Of a stretch of DNA of 64,000 nucleotides, positions 24,785 through 33,296 are shown in pieces (position 1 is the stretch's first letter; each line of letters opens with the position of its first letter). The notes under the pieces are model-generated. The model saw only the letters and a program-made list of their open reading frames with translations, was not told the DNA's origin and searched no databases. Both the position numbers and the translations under genes were made by a program. Source of the DNA: Modestobacter italicus (GTDB lineage Bacteria; Actinomycetota; Actinomycetes; Mycobacteriales; Geodermatophilaceae); NCBI RefSeq assembly GCF_000306785.1, contig NC_017955.1:3968001-4032000 (forward strand), written 5' to 3'.

Positions 24785-25699
24785 TCAGGTGTGGGTGACC
24801 AGGCGGTCGCCGTCGTGGTAGGCCGCGAACATCGCCGGGGAGTTGTGGCCCACCACGATCGAGGAGTCCGCACCGACCGCGATCAGCCCGCCCATGGCCG
24901 ACCGGGGCTCGAGCTCGGCGGCGACGGTCGCCTCGATGGCGGCGTCCATCGGCACGCCCAGGTAGCGCACCCGGGCGGCGACGTCGGCGGCGACCACGCC
25001 CTGCAGGAACGCCTCGCCCTCGCCGGTGCAGGAGATGGCGCCCACGCCGTCCCGGGCGTAGGTGCCGGCCCCGACGATCGGGGTGTCGCCGACCCGGCCC
25101 TCGCTCTGGTTGACCATCCCGCCGGTGGAGGTGGCCGCCGCGAGCCGGCCCTGCACGTCGATCGCGACCGCGCCGACGGTGCCGTGCCGGGAGCCCTCGA
25201 GCACCCGGTCCTGCACGTTGCGCAGCTGCTGCTGGCGGGCCGGGGTGAGGAAGTAGGCGGGCTTCACGGTGGCGAGGTCCCAGCCGGTGAGCCGCTCCTC
25301 GGACGGGGCGATCAGCAGCACCGCCGGGGTCTCCTCCATGACCTTGCGGGCGGCGTGCACCGGGTTGCGGGCGTGCCGGCAGGCCGCGATCGCCCCGGCC
25401 CGGCCGTCACCGGTCATCACGCAGGCGTCCAGCTCCGCGGTGCCCTCGGCGGTGAGCGCGGCACCGCGGCCGGCGTTGAACAGCGGGTCGTCCTCCAGCC
25501 GCTCCACGGTCGCGCAGACCGCGTCCAGCGCCGACCCGCCGGCGGCGAGCACCGCGGCGCCGGCCAGGTAGGCCGCGGTCAGGCCCTCGGCGTAGCTGCC
25601 GGACTCCTCCAAGGAGAGCTCCTCGACGCGGCCGCCGGCCCCGCCGTGCAGGACCAGGGCCCAGCCGCTGGCCGACGGGGGGACGTGGAACAGGTGCAT
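24785..25699 (-). CDS. Isoaspartyl peptidase / L-asparaginase (Ntn-hydrolase, T2 family)
   Basis: This 304-residue plant-type asparaginase precursor shows the autoprocessing and nucleophile site HGTVGAVAID with Thr174. Cleavage before it would give alpha and beta subunits. The N-terminal LVLHGGAGG and NAGRGAALTAEG (substrate loop) and the beta-subunit ATSTGGMVNQSEGRVGDTPIVGAGTYA are family hallmarks. Such enzymes cut beta-aspartyl (isoaspartyl) dipeptides and often L-asparagine. Its presence next to the D-aminopeptidase gene suggests the imported peptides include unusual linkages. The ATG at 25699 removes a low-complexity upstream extension. Confidence 0.9.
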   Translation of the reverse strand: MHLFHVPPSASGWALVLHGGAGGRVEELSLEESGSYAEGLTAAYLAGAAVLAAGGSALDAVCATVERLEDDPLFNAGRGAALTAEGTAELDACVMTGDGRAGAIAACRHARNPVHAARKVMEETPAVLLIAPSEERLTGWDLATVKPAYFLTPARQQQLRNVQDRVLEGSRHGTVGAVAIDVQGRLAAATSTGGMVNQSEGRVGDTPIVGAGTYARDGVGAISCTGEGEAFLQGVVAADVAARVRYLGVPMDAAIEATVAAELEPRSAMGGLIAVGADSSIVVGHNSPAMFAAYHDGDRLVTHT

Positions 25700-25752
25700 C
25701 GGGCGCGGTTCTCCTGGCTCGTGGCGGCGGGTGGGGAGGTCGGCCGGCCGGG

Positions 25753-26589
25753 TCACCGGCCGCCGGCCTGACGGGTGATGTAGGTGACCGCGACGAAGGA
25801 CCGGAAGACGGCCAGCAGGTCGTCCCCGGTGATCGCCAGGGTGCGCTCGCCGGTGCGCTCGACCCCGCGGGCCCAGGTGGCCACCTCGGCCATGTCGCCG
25901 GTCTGCACGTCCAGCTCCAGCGTCGCCGGGCGGCTGATGCCCGGCGTCCCGACGCTCCCCGCCGCCACCGCGCGGGCCGCCCGCTCGGCGCCCTCGCGGA
26001 TCAGCCGGCAGGACTCGGTGGGGTGCAGGTTGTCCGCGCTGAACCGGGTGATCGACTCCTTGGTGACCACGTGCTCGGCGCCCGGCGCGAACGGCTCGGT
26101 CTCGGCCCAGGTCACCGCGTCGCCGGAGACGAAGGCGATCGGGACGCCGAAGTGCTCGGCGACGAGGGCGTTGATGCCGCTCTCCCCCACCTCGGTGCCG
26201 TTGACCCGCGCCCCGGCGAAGACCTCCGGGTTGTAGGTGTGCGACAGCGTGGAGGGCCGGCCGGAGATCGAACCGTGGTAGCCGACGAGGTAGACGGCGT
26301 CGAAGGACTCGTCGAGGCCCTGCATCATGTACAGCGGCTTGTGCCGGCCGGTGATGGAGCGGGCGCCGCCGGCCACCGCGCGCGGGTCGAGGTTGGCCAT
26401 GGTGCCGTGCGAGTCGTTGAGCACGACCTCGGTCGCACCGCCGGCGATCGCGCCCTCGATGGCCGCGTTGACCTCGGCGAGCATCAGCTGGCAGCCGACG
26501 TCGTACCGGGCGCCGCCGCTGGGCCGGCACTGGTCCCAGTCGACGATGCCGGCGACGCCCTCCATGTCGAACGAGATCCAGATCTTCAT
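25753..26589 (-). CDS. M55-family D-aminopeptidase (DppA type)
   Basis: This 278-residue protein closely fits the M55 family, whose type member is the zinc D-aminopeptidase DppA of Bacillus subtilis. Metal-ligand positions are visible: SFDMEGVAGI (Asp8, Glu10), NDSHG (His61), a His in GYHGS (~105) and a Glu in NGTEVGESG. Members form ring-shaped oligomers and release N-terminal D-amino acids from peptides such as D-Ala-D-Ala. It begins inside the stop of the ABC ATPase gene (ATGA), the same importer-peptidase pairing known from the Bacillus dpp operon. This is the best clue that the importer handles D-amino-acid peptides. Confidence 0.9.
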   Translation of the reverse strand: MKIWISFDMEGVAGIVDWDQCRPSGGARYDVGCQLMLAEVNAAIEGAIAGGATEVVLNDSHGTMANLDPRAVAGGARSITGRHKPLYMMQGLDESFDAVYLVGYHGSISGRPSTLSHTYNPEVFAGARVNGTEVGESGINALVAEHFGVPIAFVSGDAVTWAETEPFAPGAEHVVTKESITRFSADNLHPTESCRLIREGAERAARAVAAGSVGTPGISRPATLELDVQTGDMAEVATWARGVERTGERTLAITGDDLLAVFRSFVAVTYITRQAGGR

Positions 26590-27626
26590 CGCTGCTCCAG
26601 CGGGACGTTGGGGACGGGGATCAGCGCCAGCTCGTCGGCCTTGAGGCACGCGCTCTCGTGCGCGGGGCCGACGGCGAGCAGCGGGGGGTCGTTCTCACGG
26701 CAGACCTCGCTGGCCAGCGGGCAGCGCGGGTGGAACCGGCAACCGGCCGGGACGTCGTAGGGGCTCGGCGGCTCGCCGTCGACCTCGAACCCGTCGTTGA
26801 CGCTGGTCTCGGTCATCCGCGGGATGGAGTCGATCAGCGCCCGGGTGTAGGGGTGCCGGGGCTCGGTGAACAGCTGCGCGGTCGGTGCCACCTCGACGAT
26901 CCGGCCCAGGTACATCACCGCGACCCGGTCGGCCAGGTGCTGCACGACCGCCAGGTTGTGCGCGATGAACAGGATCGACAGCCCGAGCTCGGTGCGCAGC
27001 GTGGCGAACAGCTCGAGGATGGTCGCCTGCACCGAGACGTCCAGGGCGGACACCGGCTCGTCGGCGATGAGCACCTCGGGCCGGACGGCCAGCGCCCGGG
27101 CGATCGCCAGCCGCTGCCGCTGCCCGCCCGAGAACTGGCTGGGGTAGGCGGTGAGGACGTCCTCCTCCAGGCCCACCAGGTTCAGCAGCCGCACGCTCTC
27201 GGCCCGCACCTCCGCGCGGGGCACGATCCGGTGCAGCAGCAGCAGCTCGGACAGCATCCGGCCGACCGGGATCCGCGGGTTGAGCGAGGAGTACGGGTCC
27301 TGGAACACCATCTGCACCCGGCGCGAGGACTCCTTGGTCCGGGAGGCCGGCGCCGGCTCCCCGGCGATGGAGACGTCGCCGCTGGTGGGGCTGGTGCTGC
27401 CGACCAGGATCTTGGCCAGCGTCGACTTGCCCGAGCCGGACTCGCCGACCAGGGCCAGGATCTCGCCGGGCCGGACGTGCAGGTCGACGCCGTCCAGGGC
27501 CTTGAGGGTGCCGGCCCGGCCGGTGGCGAACCGGGAGAGCAACGACGTCCCGGGCCCGTACGCCTTGGTCAGCGCGCTGACCCGGAGCACCGACGCTTCC
27601 ACGTTGCCGGTCGTCGTCCCGGTCAT
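26586..27626 (-). CDS. Peptide ABC transporter ATPase (DppF/OppF type)
   Basis: This 346-residue ATPase couples ATP hydrolysis to peptide import. It has Walker A GESGSGKST (~59-67), the Q-loop VFQDPYSSLNPR, signature FSGGQRQR, Walker B VLIADEPVSALD and the switch His in LFIAHNLAVV. The C-terminal oligopeptide extension has the cysteine-rich GCRFHPRCPLASEVC and a late Cys, which in this family can hold an iron-sulfur cluster. Dpp/Opp systems use two different ATPases, and this is the F-type. It overlaps the D-type gene by four bases. Confidence 0.93.
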   Translation of the reverse strand: MTGTTTGNVEASVLRVSALTKAYGPGTSLLSRFATGRAGTLKALDGVDLHVRPGEILALVGESGSGKSTLAKILVGSTSPTSGDVSIAGEPAPASRTKESSRRVQMVFQDPYSSLNPRIPVGRMLSELLLLHRIVPRAEVRAESVRLLNLVGLEEDVLTAYPSQFSGGQRQRLAIARALAVRPEVLIADEPVSALDVSVQATILELFATLRTELGLSILFIAHNLAVVQHLADRVAVMYLGRIVEVAPTAQLFTEPRHPYTRALIDSIPRMTETSVNDGFEVDGEPPSPYDVPAGCRFHPRCPLASEVCRENDPPLLAVGPAHESACLKADELALIPVPNVPLEQR

Positions 27627-28678
27627 GCCAGCACCTCGTCGTCCAGCCGGTCGCTCTCGAAGCAGGCGGCCATCCGGCCGGGGACCACCTCGGCCAGCGG
27701 GGGCATCGCCTCGGTGCAGTGCGGGCGCACGTAGCCGCAGCGCGGCGCGAAGGGGCAGCCCTCGGGCCGGTCGGAGACGTTGGGCGGGAAGCCCGGGATC
27801 GGGATCAGCAGCCGGTCGGGCCGGTCGAAGTCCGGCGCGGACTCCAGCAGCCCCCGGGTGTACGGGTGCCGCGGCTGGCGGAAGGTGTCCTTCACCCGGC
27901 CGGACTCCACGATGTGCCCGGCGTACATGACCGCCAGCTCCGAGCAGGTCTGGTTCACCACGGCCAGGTCGTGGGTGACGAAGACCAGCGACGTGCCGGT
28001 GTCGTCGCACAACTTCTCCAGCAGCCGGAGCACCTGCAGCTGGACGGTGACGTCCAGGGCGGTGGTCGGCTCGTCGCACAGCAGCAGCCGCGGACCGCAC
28101 GAGACGGCCATCGCGATCATGATCCGCTGGCGCAGCCCACCGGAGAGCTCGTGCGGGTAGGCCCGGGCCCGGCGGACCGGGTCGGGGATGCCGGTGCGGG
28201 CCATCATCTGCACGGCGAGCTCGCCGGCCTCCTTGGCCGACAGCCCGAGGTGCCGGCGCGGGCCCTCGGCGATCTGGTCACCGACCCGCACCACCGGGTT
28301 CAGCGCCGTCATCGGCTCCTGGAAGATCATCGCGATCTCCGGGCCCATCAGCATCCGGCGCTTCTTGGCCGGCATGGCCAGCAGGTCGACGCCGTTGTAC
28401 TCGACCCGTCCGCTGAGCACCTCGACCGGCTTCGGCAGCAGCCCGGCGATCGCCCGCAGGGTCAGCGACTTGCCCGACCCGGACTCGCCGACGATGCCCA
28501 TCCGCTGGCCCGGGTCGACGTCGAAGGAGACGCCCTCGACGATCGACACGGTCCGGTCGCGGGAGGGCCGGACGCCGATGCTGAGGTCCTCCACGCGCAG
28601 CAGCGGGACGCCCGGCTGGATCGGCGCGTGCGCGCCCCGCCGGGCGACGGTCTGGGCGGTGGCACCTGACACGGTCAC
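27623..28678 (-). CDS. Peptide ABC transporter ATPase (DppD/OppD type)
   Basis: This 351-residue protein is the partner ATPase of the importer. Motifs are Walker A GESGSGKSLT, Q-loop IFQEPMTALNP, signature LSGGLRQR, Walker B LLLCDEPTTALD and the switch His in VFVTHDLAVV. The oligopeptide C-terminal region PEGCPFAPRCGYVRPHC carries four cysteines. The GTG at 28678 was chosen because it overlaps the permease stop (GTGA); a second GTG two codons later is possible. It acts on the inner face of the membrane with the two permeases. Confidence 0.92.
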   Translation of the reverse strand: MTVSGATAQTVARRGAHAPIQPGVPLLRVEDLSIGVRPSRDRTVSIVEGVSFDVDPGQRMGIVGESGSGKSLTLRAIAGLLPKPVEVLSGRVEYNGVDLLAMPAKKRRMLMGPEIAMIFQEPMTALNPVVRVGDQIAEGPRRHLGLSAKEAGELAVQMMARTGIPDPVRRARAYPHELSGGLRQRIMIAMAVSCGPRLLLCDEPTTALDVTVQLQVLRLLEKLCDDTGTSLVFVTHDLAVVNQTCSELAVMYAGHIVESGRVKDTFRQPRHPYTRGLLESAPDFDRPDRLLIPIPGFPPNVSDRPEGCPFAPRCGYVRPHCTEAMPPLAEVVPGRMAACFESDRLDDEVLA

Positions 28679-29556
28679 TTCCTCCGCTCCGGGGAGAGCT
28701 GGTCGGACAGGCCGTCCCCCAGCAGGGAGAGCCCGAGGCTGGTGACCACGACGGCCAGCCCGGGGATGGTGGCCTGCAGCCACTGGGTGGTGATGAACTC
28801 CTGGCCGTCGAGGATCATCGAGCCCCACTCGGCGGTCGGCGGCGCGATGCCCAGCCCGAGGTAGCCCAGGGTGACGATCGCCAGGATGTCCATGACGATG
28901 TCGCTCATCGCGTAGATCAGCGCCTGGGACATCACGTTCGGCGCGATGTGCCGGACCAGGATCCGGCTGTGCGACATGCCGCCGAGACGGGCGGCGACGA
29001 CGTAGTCCTGCTTCTTCGCGACCAGCAGCTCGCCGCGCATGATCTTGGCGTAGGCGACCCAGGAGACCGCGGCGATCGCCAGGTAGATGCTCTTCTCGCC
29101 GCTGCCGAACACGAACACCAGCACGATGACCAGCACGTAGAACGGGAAGGCGAAGAAGACGTCGACGACGCGCATGACGATCGCGTCGAACCAGCCGCCG
29201 AAGTAGCCGGCCAGCGCGCCGAGCACCGAGCCGACCACGAACGGGATGAGCACGGCGAGGAAGCCGATCCGCAGGTCGACCCGGGCGCCGTAGAGCAGCC
29301 GGGTGAGCACGTCGCGGCCGTACTTGTCGGTGCCCAGCCAGTGGTCGGCGCTGGGTGAGAGCAGCGCGTTCTGCAGGTCCTGCTCGATCGGGTCGTAGGG
29401 GGTCAGCAGCGGTGCGAGCACCGCGGCCAGCACCAGCAGCCCGACGATGACCAGGCCGGCCACCAGGGTGCCGTTGCGGTACCAGGCCTTCAGCGAGCGC
29501 GACCGGGCCGGCCGGCGCATCGCGCGGGTGGCCGTCGCCACCGCCGCCGTGGTCAT
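28675..29556 (-). CDS. Peptide ABC transporter permease (DppC type)
   Basis: This 293-residue permease has an N-terminal helix after a basic stretch (RSRSLKAWYRNGTLVAG). DPIEQDLQNALLSPSADHWLGTDKYGRDVLTRLLYGAR is represented by the LGTDKYGRDV motif of OppC-like proteins. The membrane core carries the EAA-type cytoplasmic loop around AARLGGMSHSRILVRHIAPN, the contact site for the ATPase. About six helices are evident. Its ATG overlaps the DppB-type stop (ATGA). It forms the membrane channel with the DppB-type protein. Confidence 0.93.
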   Translation of the reverse strand: MTTAAVATATRAMRRPARSRSLKAWYRNGTLVAGLVIVGLLVLAAVLAPLLTPYDPIEQDLQNALLSPSADHWLGTDKYGRDVLTRLLYGARVDLRIGFLAVLIPFVVGSVLGALAGYFGGWFDAIVMRVVDVFFAFPFYVLVIVLVFVFGSGEKSIYLAIAAVSWVAYAKIMRGELLVAKKQDYVVAARLGGMSHSRILVRHIAPNVMSQALIYAMSDIVMDILAIVTLGYLGLGIAPPTAEWGSMILDGQEFITTQWLQATIPGLAVVVTSLGLSLLGDGLSDQLSPERRK

Positions 29557-30512
29557 GCGCGCTCCTTGCTGGACAGGTCGACCCGCGGGTCGATGAGGGT
29601 GTAGACGACGTCGGTGAGGATCCCGACGACGATCACGAACAGCGCCACGAACAGCGCCACGGCCTGGATGGTCGGGAAGTCGCGGGAGAAGATCGCGTTG
29701 ATCATCAGCGAGCCCAGGCCGGGGACGGCGAACACCTTCTCGATCACCAGCGAGCCACCGACCAGGTAGCCGAGGTTGACGCCGATGATCGAGACCGTCG
29801 GGATGGCGGCGTTGCGCAGCACGTGCCCGCGGAACAGCGAGACGCCGGCGGCGCCCTTGGACCGTGCCGTCCCGACGTAGTCGGCACCCAGCACGTTGAT
29901 CGTCGAGGCCCGCAGGCTGCGGATCGTCGTCGGCGACATGGCGATGGCCAGGGTCAGCGCGGGCAGGAACAGGTAGTAGGGGTGCTCGGCGGGGGTCTGG
30001 CCGTAGCCGCCGACCGGGAAGGCGCCGGCCTTCACCGCGAGCAGCAGGATGAGCATGATGCCGACCCAGAACTGCGGCATGCCCTGGCCGATGAGGGTGA
30101 ACACCCGCACCAGCACGTCGCGCACCCGGCCCGGCGCCGTCGCGGCGAGCGCGGCGAGCGGGATGCTGATCACGAGCGAGAGCACCAGCGCGAACGCCAG
30201 CAGCGACAGCGTGATCGGCACCGCCTGGGCGACCAGGTCGAACACCGGCCGCTGGTAGGTGAGGCTGTCCCCCAGGTCACCGTGCAGCAGGCGGCCCAGG
30301 AAGATGAAGTACTGGTCCCACAGGGGCTTGTCCAGCCCCAGCTGGGCGTTCAGCGCCGCCACCCGCTCGGGGGTCGCGGTCTGGCCCAGGATGGTCAGCG
30401 CCGGGTTGCCCGGCAGCAGGTGGACCATGAAGAACACCACGATCGTGACCCCGATGACCACCGGGATCGACTGCAGCAGCCGGATCGGGATGAACCGGAA
30501 ACGGTCGAGCAC
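29553..30512 (-). CDS. Peptide ABC transporter permease (DppB type)
   Basis: This 319-residue permease starts with GTG after a GAGGAG site. The N-terminus RLLQSIPVVIGVTIVVFF and the extracytoplasmic HLLPGNPALTILGQTATPE are DppB/OppB signatures. The EAA loop is near YVGTARSKGAAGVSLFRGH. Six membrane helices are expected. It is separated from the upstream binding-protein gene by 85 bases holding a stable stem-loop, which would let the binding protein be made in excess over the channel. Confidence 0.93.
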   Translation of the reverse strand: MLDRFRFIPIRLLQSIPVVIGVTIVVFFMVHLLPGNPALTILGQTATPERVAALNAQLGLDKPLWDQYFIFLGRLLHGDLGDSLTYQRPVFDLVAQAVPITLSLLAFALVLSLVISIPLAALAATAPGRVRDVLVRVFTLIGQGMPQFWVGIMLILLLAVKAGAFPVGGYGQTPAEHPYYLFLPALTLAIAMSPTTIRSLRASTINVLGADYVGTARSKGAAGVSLFRGHVLRNAAIPTVSIIGVNLGYLVGGSLVIEKVFAVPGLGSLMINAIFSRDFPTIQAVALFVALFVIVVGILTDVVYTLIDPRVDLSSKERA

Positions 30513-30548
30513 GCGCCCATCTCCTCGTCGGTTGGAGCGTCGGGTGGA

Positions 30549-30590
30549 CCCGGGTGGTGGGCGCCGCGGTCTGCGCCGCCCACCACCGGG
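30549..30590 (-). promoter_or_regulatory. Stem-loop between binding-protein and permease genes
   Basis: An inverted repeat (GGTGGTGGGCG pairing with CGCCCACCACC plus a flanking CC/GG pair and one bulge) lies eight bases after the binding-protein stop. Intercistronic stem-loops at this place in ABC operons commonly protect the upstream message and partly stop transcription. That role is inferred here from position and stability. Confidence 0.55.
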
Positions 30591-30597
30591 CCGTCGG

Positions 30598-32163
30598 TCA
30601 CTCGGACTTGGAGACGTCCTCCAGGTGGTAGTTGCCGAGCGGCGTGACCTCGAAGCCGGACACCTTGTCGCTCATCGCGTAGGCGTAGGGCGAGTAGTAG
30701 AGGTAGGCCGCGAACGCGTCGTCGGCGACCTTGGCCTGCAGCTGCTCGTACAGGTCGGCCCGCTTGGCCTCGTCGGTCTCCGCCTGCGCCTGCTTGTTCA
30801 GCGCGATGACCTCGGGGTTGTTGTAGTTCGTGTAGGCCGAGTTCGAGCCGCCCTCGGGGTCCACCGCGAACGACGTCCACTCGTCGGGGTCCGGGATGTC
30901 CATCGTCCAGCCGAGGATGATCATGTCGAAGTCCTGGGCGTTGCGAGCGGCGCGCACCGCGGTCGCGTCCAGCGAGTTGATCTTCAGGTCGATCCCGAGC
31001 TCCTTGAGCTGGGACTGCATGATCTGCGCGACCGACACCTGGTTCGGGTCACCGGCGTTGATCAGGATGCTGGTGGAGAACCCGTTGGGCTGCGAGGACT
31101 GGGCGAGCTCCTCCTTGGCCTTGTCCAGGTCGAACGACGGGGCGTCGGGGTTCTTGGCGTAGTACGGCGTCCCCGGGGAGAGCAGCGAGTCCGCGGCCTC
31201 GCCGTTGCCGAAGAGCACGGTCTTGACCATGGCCTCGCGGTCCAGGGCGTAGGCGATCGCCCGGCGCACGTGCACGTCCTCGAACGGCCCGCGCAGCTGG
31301 TTGAAGGCGACGTAGTCGATCCGGGTCGACGGGAACGCCGTGGCGGTGATGCCGGGGGCGTCCTTCAGCGAGCCGAAGCCGGACCAGTCCGGGAACTCGT
31401 CGATGTCGATCTGGCCGCCCTGCAGCTGCAGCTTGCGGGTGTTGGCGTCCGGCACGACGGTCCAGGTGACGCTGTCCAGGTACGGGCCGTCACCCCAGTA
31501 GTCGGGGTTCTTGTCGACCTTGACGTACTGGCCCTGCTTCCACTCGTTCCACACGAACGGGCCGGTGCCGACCGGCGCGGTGTAGAACTCCTCGGCCGTC
31601 TTGCCGCCGTAGTTCTCGGGGATGATCGCGTTGCTGAACAGCGACAGGTCGGCCAGCAGCGGCGCCCAGGCGTACTTCAGCTTGATGGTGACCGTGCTGT
31701 CGTCGGTGGCCTCGACCGTGTCGATCGCGGCGTTGATGAAGCCCCAGCCGTCGGCGCCGGTCTTGGTGTCCTCGTCGATGGAGAACTTGACGTCTGCGGC
31801 CGTCATCGGGTCGCCGTTGGAGAACGTCACGCCCTCGCGGAGCTTGATCGTGTAGGTCAGCTCGTCGTCGCTCATCGTGTAGTCCGACGCGAGCCACGGC
31901 TCCACCTCGGTGCCGTCCTGGCTGACCATGAACAGCGGCTCCATGATCTGTTCCATCACGTAGATCGAGCTGTTGTCGAACGTGGTGGTCTTGTCCATGG
32001 AGAGGATGTCGGCCTGGCGGGCGATGGTCAGGTCGCCGCCCTCGGTCGGTGCGCCGCCGCCGGCGGCGCCGGAGTCGCTGGAGCTCCCGCCCCCGCACGC
32101 GGTGAGCGCGAGCGCGGCGACCGCCGCGACCCCGACCGACCTGATCCGTGTTGCACGTGTCAT
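30598..32163 (-). CDS. Peptide ABC transporter substrate-binding lipoprotein
   Basis: This 521-residue SBP_bac_5 protein captures peptides outside the membrane. The lipoprotein signal runs from TRATRIRS through a hydrophobic core to the lipobox LTAC, with the lipidated Cys near residue 23 followed by a Gly/Ser linker. Family landmarks are YTIKLREGVTFSNGDPMTAADVKF, VGTGPFVWNEWKQG, and RRAIAYALDREAMV. The ATG at 32163 has an AGG-type site before it; another ATG four codons upstream at 32175 is possible. It heads the 16-gene minus-strand run. Binding specificity cannot be read, but the downstream M55 and isoaspartyl enzymes suggest peptides with D- or iso-linked residues. Confidence 0.92.
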   Translation of the reverse strand: MTRATRIRSVGVAAVAALALTACGGGSSSDSGAAGGGAPTEGGDLTIARQADILSMDKTTTFDNSSIYVMEQIMEPLFMVSQDGTEVEPWLASDYTMSDDELTYTIKLREGVTFSNGDPMTAADVKFSIDEDTKTGADGWGFINAAIDTVEATDDSTVTIKLKYAWAPLLADLSLFSNAIIPENYGGKTAEEFYTAPVGTGPFVWNEWKQGQYVKVDKNPDYWGDGPYLDSVTWTVVPDANTRKLQLQGGQIDIDEFPDWSGFGSLKDAPGITATAFPSTRIDYVAFNQLRGPFEDVHVRRAIAYALDREAMVKTVLFGNGEAADSLLSPGTPYYAKNPDAPSFDLDKAKEELAQSSQPNGFSTSILINAGDPNQVSVAQIMQSQLKELGIDLKINSLDATAVRAARNAQDFDMIILGWTMDIPDPDEWTSFAVDPEGGSNSAYTNYNNPEVIALNKQAQAETDEAKRADLYEQLQAKVADDAFAAYLYYSPYAYAMSDKVSGFEVTPLGNYHLEDVSKSE

Positions 32164-32318
32164 CGACTGCCTCATCGTTCTGCCCGCCGCGGCGGGAGGG
32201 TGGGGAGTGATCTGGCCGGCCCGATCGGCCGGGACCGGGGGCCCGGAGGCCTTCGTCCGTCCGGGTGGGGCGACCGTAGCGTTCATTACATTGGCAGGCC
32301 AGGATTTCGTCGTTGTTA

Positions 32319-32329
32319 CGTTTGAAACG
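32319..32329. promoter_or_regulatory. Candidate operator in divergent promoter region
   Basis: The 192 bases between the binding-protein gene and the M14 gene include an unusually AT-rich patch for this genome (about 32281-32340). In it lies the dyad CGTTTGAAACG (five-base arms, one-base centre). A regulator site here would control both the importer operon and the divergent hydrolase pair; the RpiR protein encoded in the operon is the obvious candidate. The binding assignment is inference. Confidence 0.35.
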
Positions 32330-32355
32330 AGACATCTCCGTGTCACGATCTGGCC

Positions 32356-33291
32356 ATGGAGCACAGGACGCTGACCCTGGACACGCTGCCCGGAGCCCCG
32401 GTCGAGGTCCCCTACGCCACCGTCACCGGCGGGGGCGGCGAGGGCCCGCGGGTGACCGTCGTCGCCGGCGTGCACGGCGGGGAGTACACCGGCATGGCCG
32501 CGCTGCTCCGGCTGGTGCAGGCCCTGGACCACGGGCCGGACGCCGCCCGGCTGCGCGGCAGCCTGACCGTGGTGCCGGTGCTCAACCAGCCGGCCTTCTG
32601 GAGCCGGTCGGCGTTCGTGGTGCCCGCCGACGGCAAGAACCTCAACCGCTGCTTCCCCGGCGACCCGGCCGGCTCCTACACCGACGTGCTCGCGCACGAG
32701 CTGTTCGAGGCGTTCATCCGCCCCGCCGACGTGCTGCTGGACCTGCACGCCGGGGACCTGCCGGAGGCCCTCGAGCCGTTCTGCCTCTACGAGGAGTCGC
32801 CGGTCGAGGACCGCGCGCGGGAGCTGGCGCTGGTCTACGGCACCGGCCACGTGGTCCGGCAGAGCCGGGCGGCCCGCACCGTCGGCGGCAGCACCAGCGC
32901 GGCCGCCGCCGACATCGGGGTGCCGGCGATCACCGCCGAGATCGGCGCGAACGGCATCTGCGACGAGGCGTCGGTGGCCGGCCACCTGCAGGGCGTGCGC
33001 AACGTGCTCGCCTGCCTCGGCATGCTGCCCGCCGACGTCGCGGTGCCGGCCGCTCCCCCGGTCGAGCACGACGGCTGGGCCTGGCTGCGCACCCCGGTGC
33101 AGGGCTTCTGGCAGGCCTTGGTGGGCGTCGGCGACCAGGTGCGCACCGGCGACCAGCTGGGCGTGGTGCTCGGCCCGTGGGGCGACGAGCTGCACCGGGT
33201 GACGGCACCGACCGACGGCTGCCCGCTGTTCCTCACCACCAGCCCCGCCGTGCTCGCCGACGGGCTGCTGCTCGGCCTGGCCCGGAGCTGA
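32356..33291 (+). CDS. Succinylglutamate desuccinylase/aspartoacylase-family zinc hydrolase (M14-like)
   Basis: This 311-residue protein has zinc ligands in GVHGGEYTG (His and Glu, ~38-41) and the later His in DLHAGDLPE (~134). The substrate Arg/Asn segment DGKNLNRCFPGD and the catalytic Glu in ITAEIGANG (~195) are also present. The C-terminal part is a small beta domain typical of AstE/AspA relatives. Such enzymes remove N-acyl groups from amino acids or act as carboxypeptidases. It is divergent from the peptide-import operon and five bases ahead of the amidohydrolase gene, so it likely processes products of imported peptides. Confidence 0.87.
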   Translation: MEHRTLTLDTLPGAPVEVPYATVTGGGGEGPRVTVVAGVHGGEYTGMAALLRLVQALDHGPDAARLRGSLTVVPVLNQPAFWSRSAFVVPADGKNLNRCFPGDPAGSYTDVLAHELFEAFIRPADVLLDLHAGDLPEALEPFCLYEESPVEDRARELALVYGTGHVVRQSRAARTVGGSTSAAAADIGVPAITAEIGANGICDEASVAGHLQGVRNVLACLGMLPADVAVPAAPPVEHDGWAWLRTPVQGFWQALVGVGDQVRTGDQLGVVLGPWGDELHRVTAPTDGCPLFLTTSPAVLADGLLLGLARS

Positions 33292-33296
33292 CCGCC

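Noticed and set aside
20578-24873. A 1431-codon minus-strand frame spanning several peptide-island genes
   Set aside because: Only its last 283 codons (the alpha/beta hydrolase) read as protein. The rest is the out-of-frame shadow of DUF885, SDR and RpiR genes.
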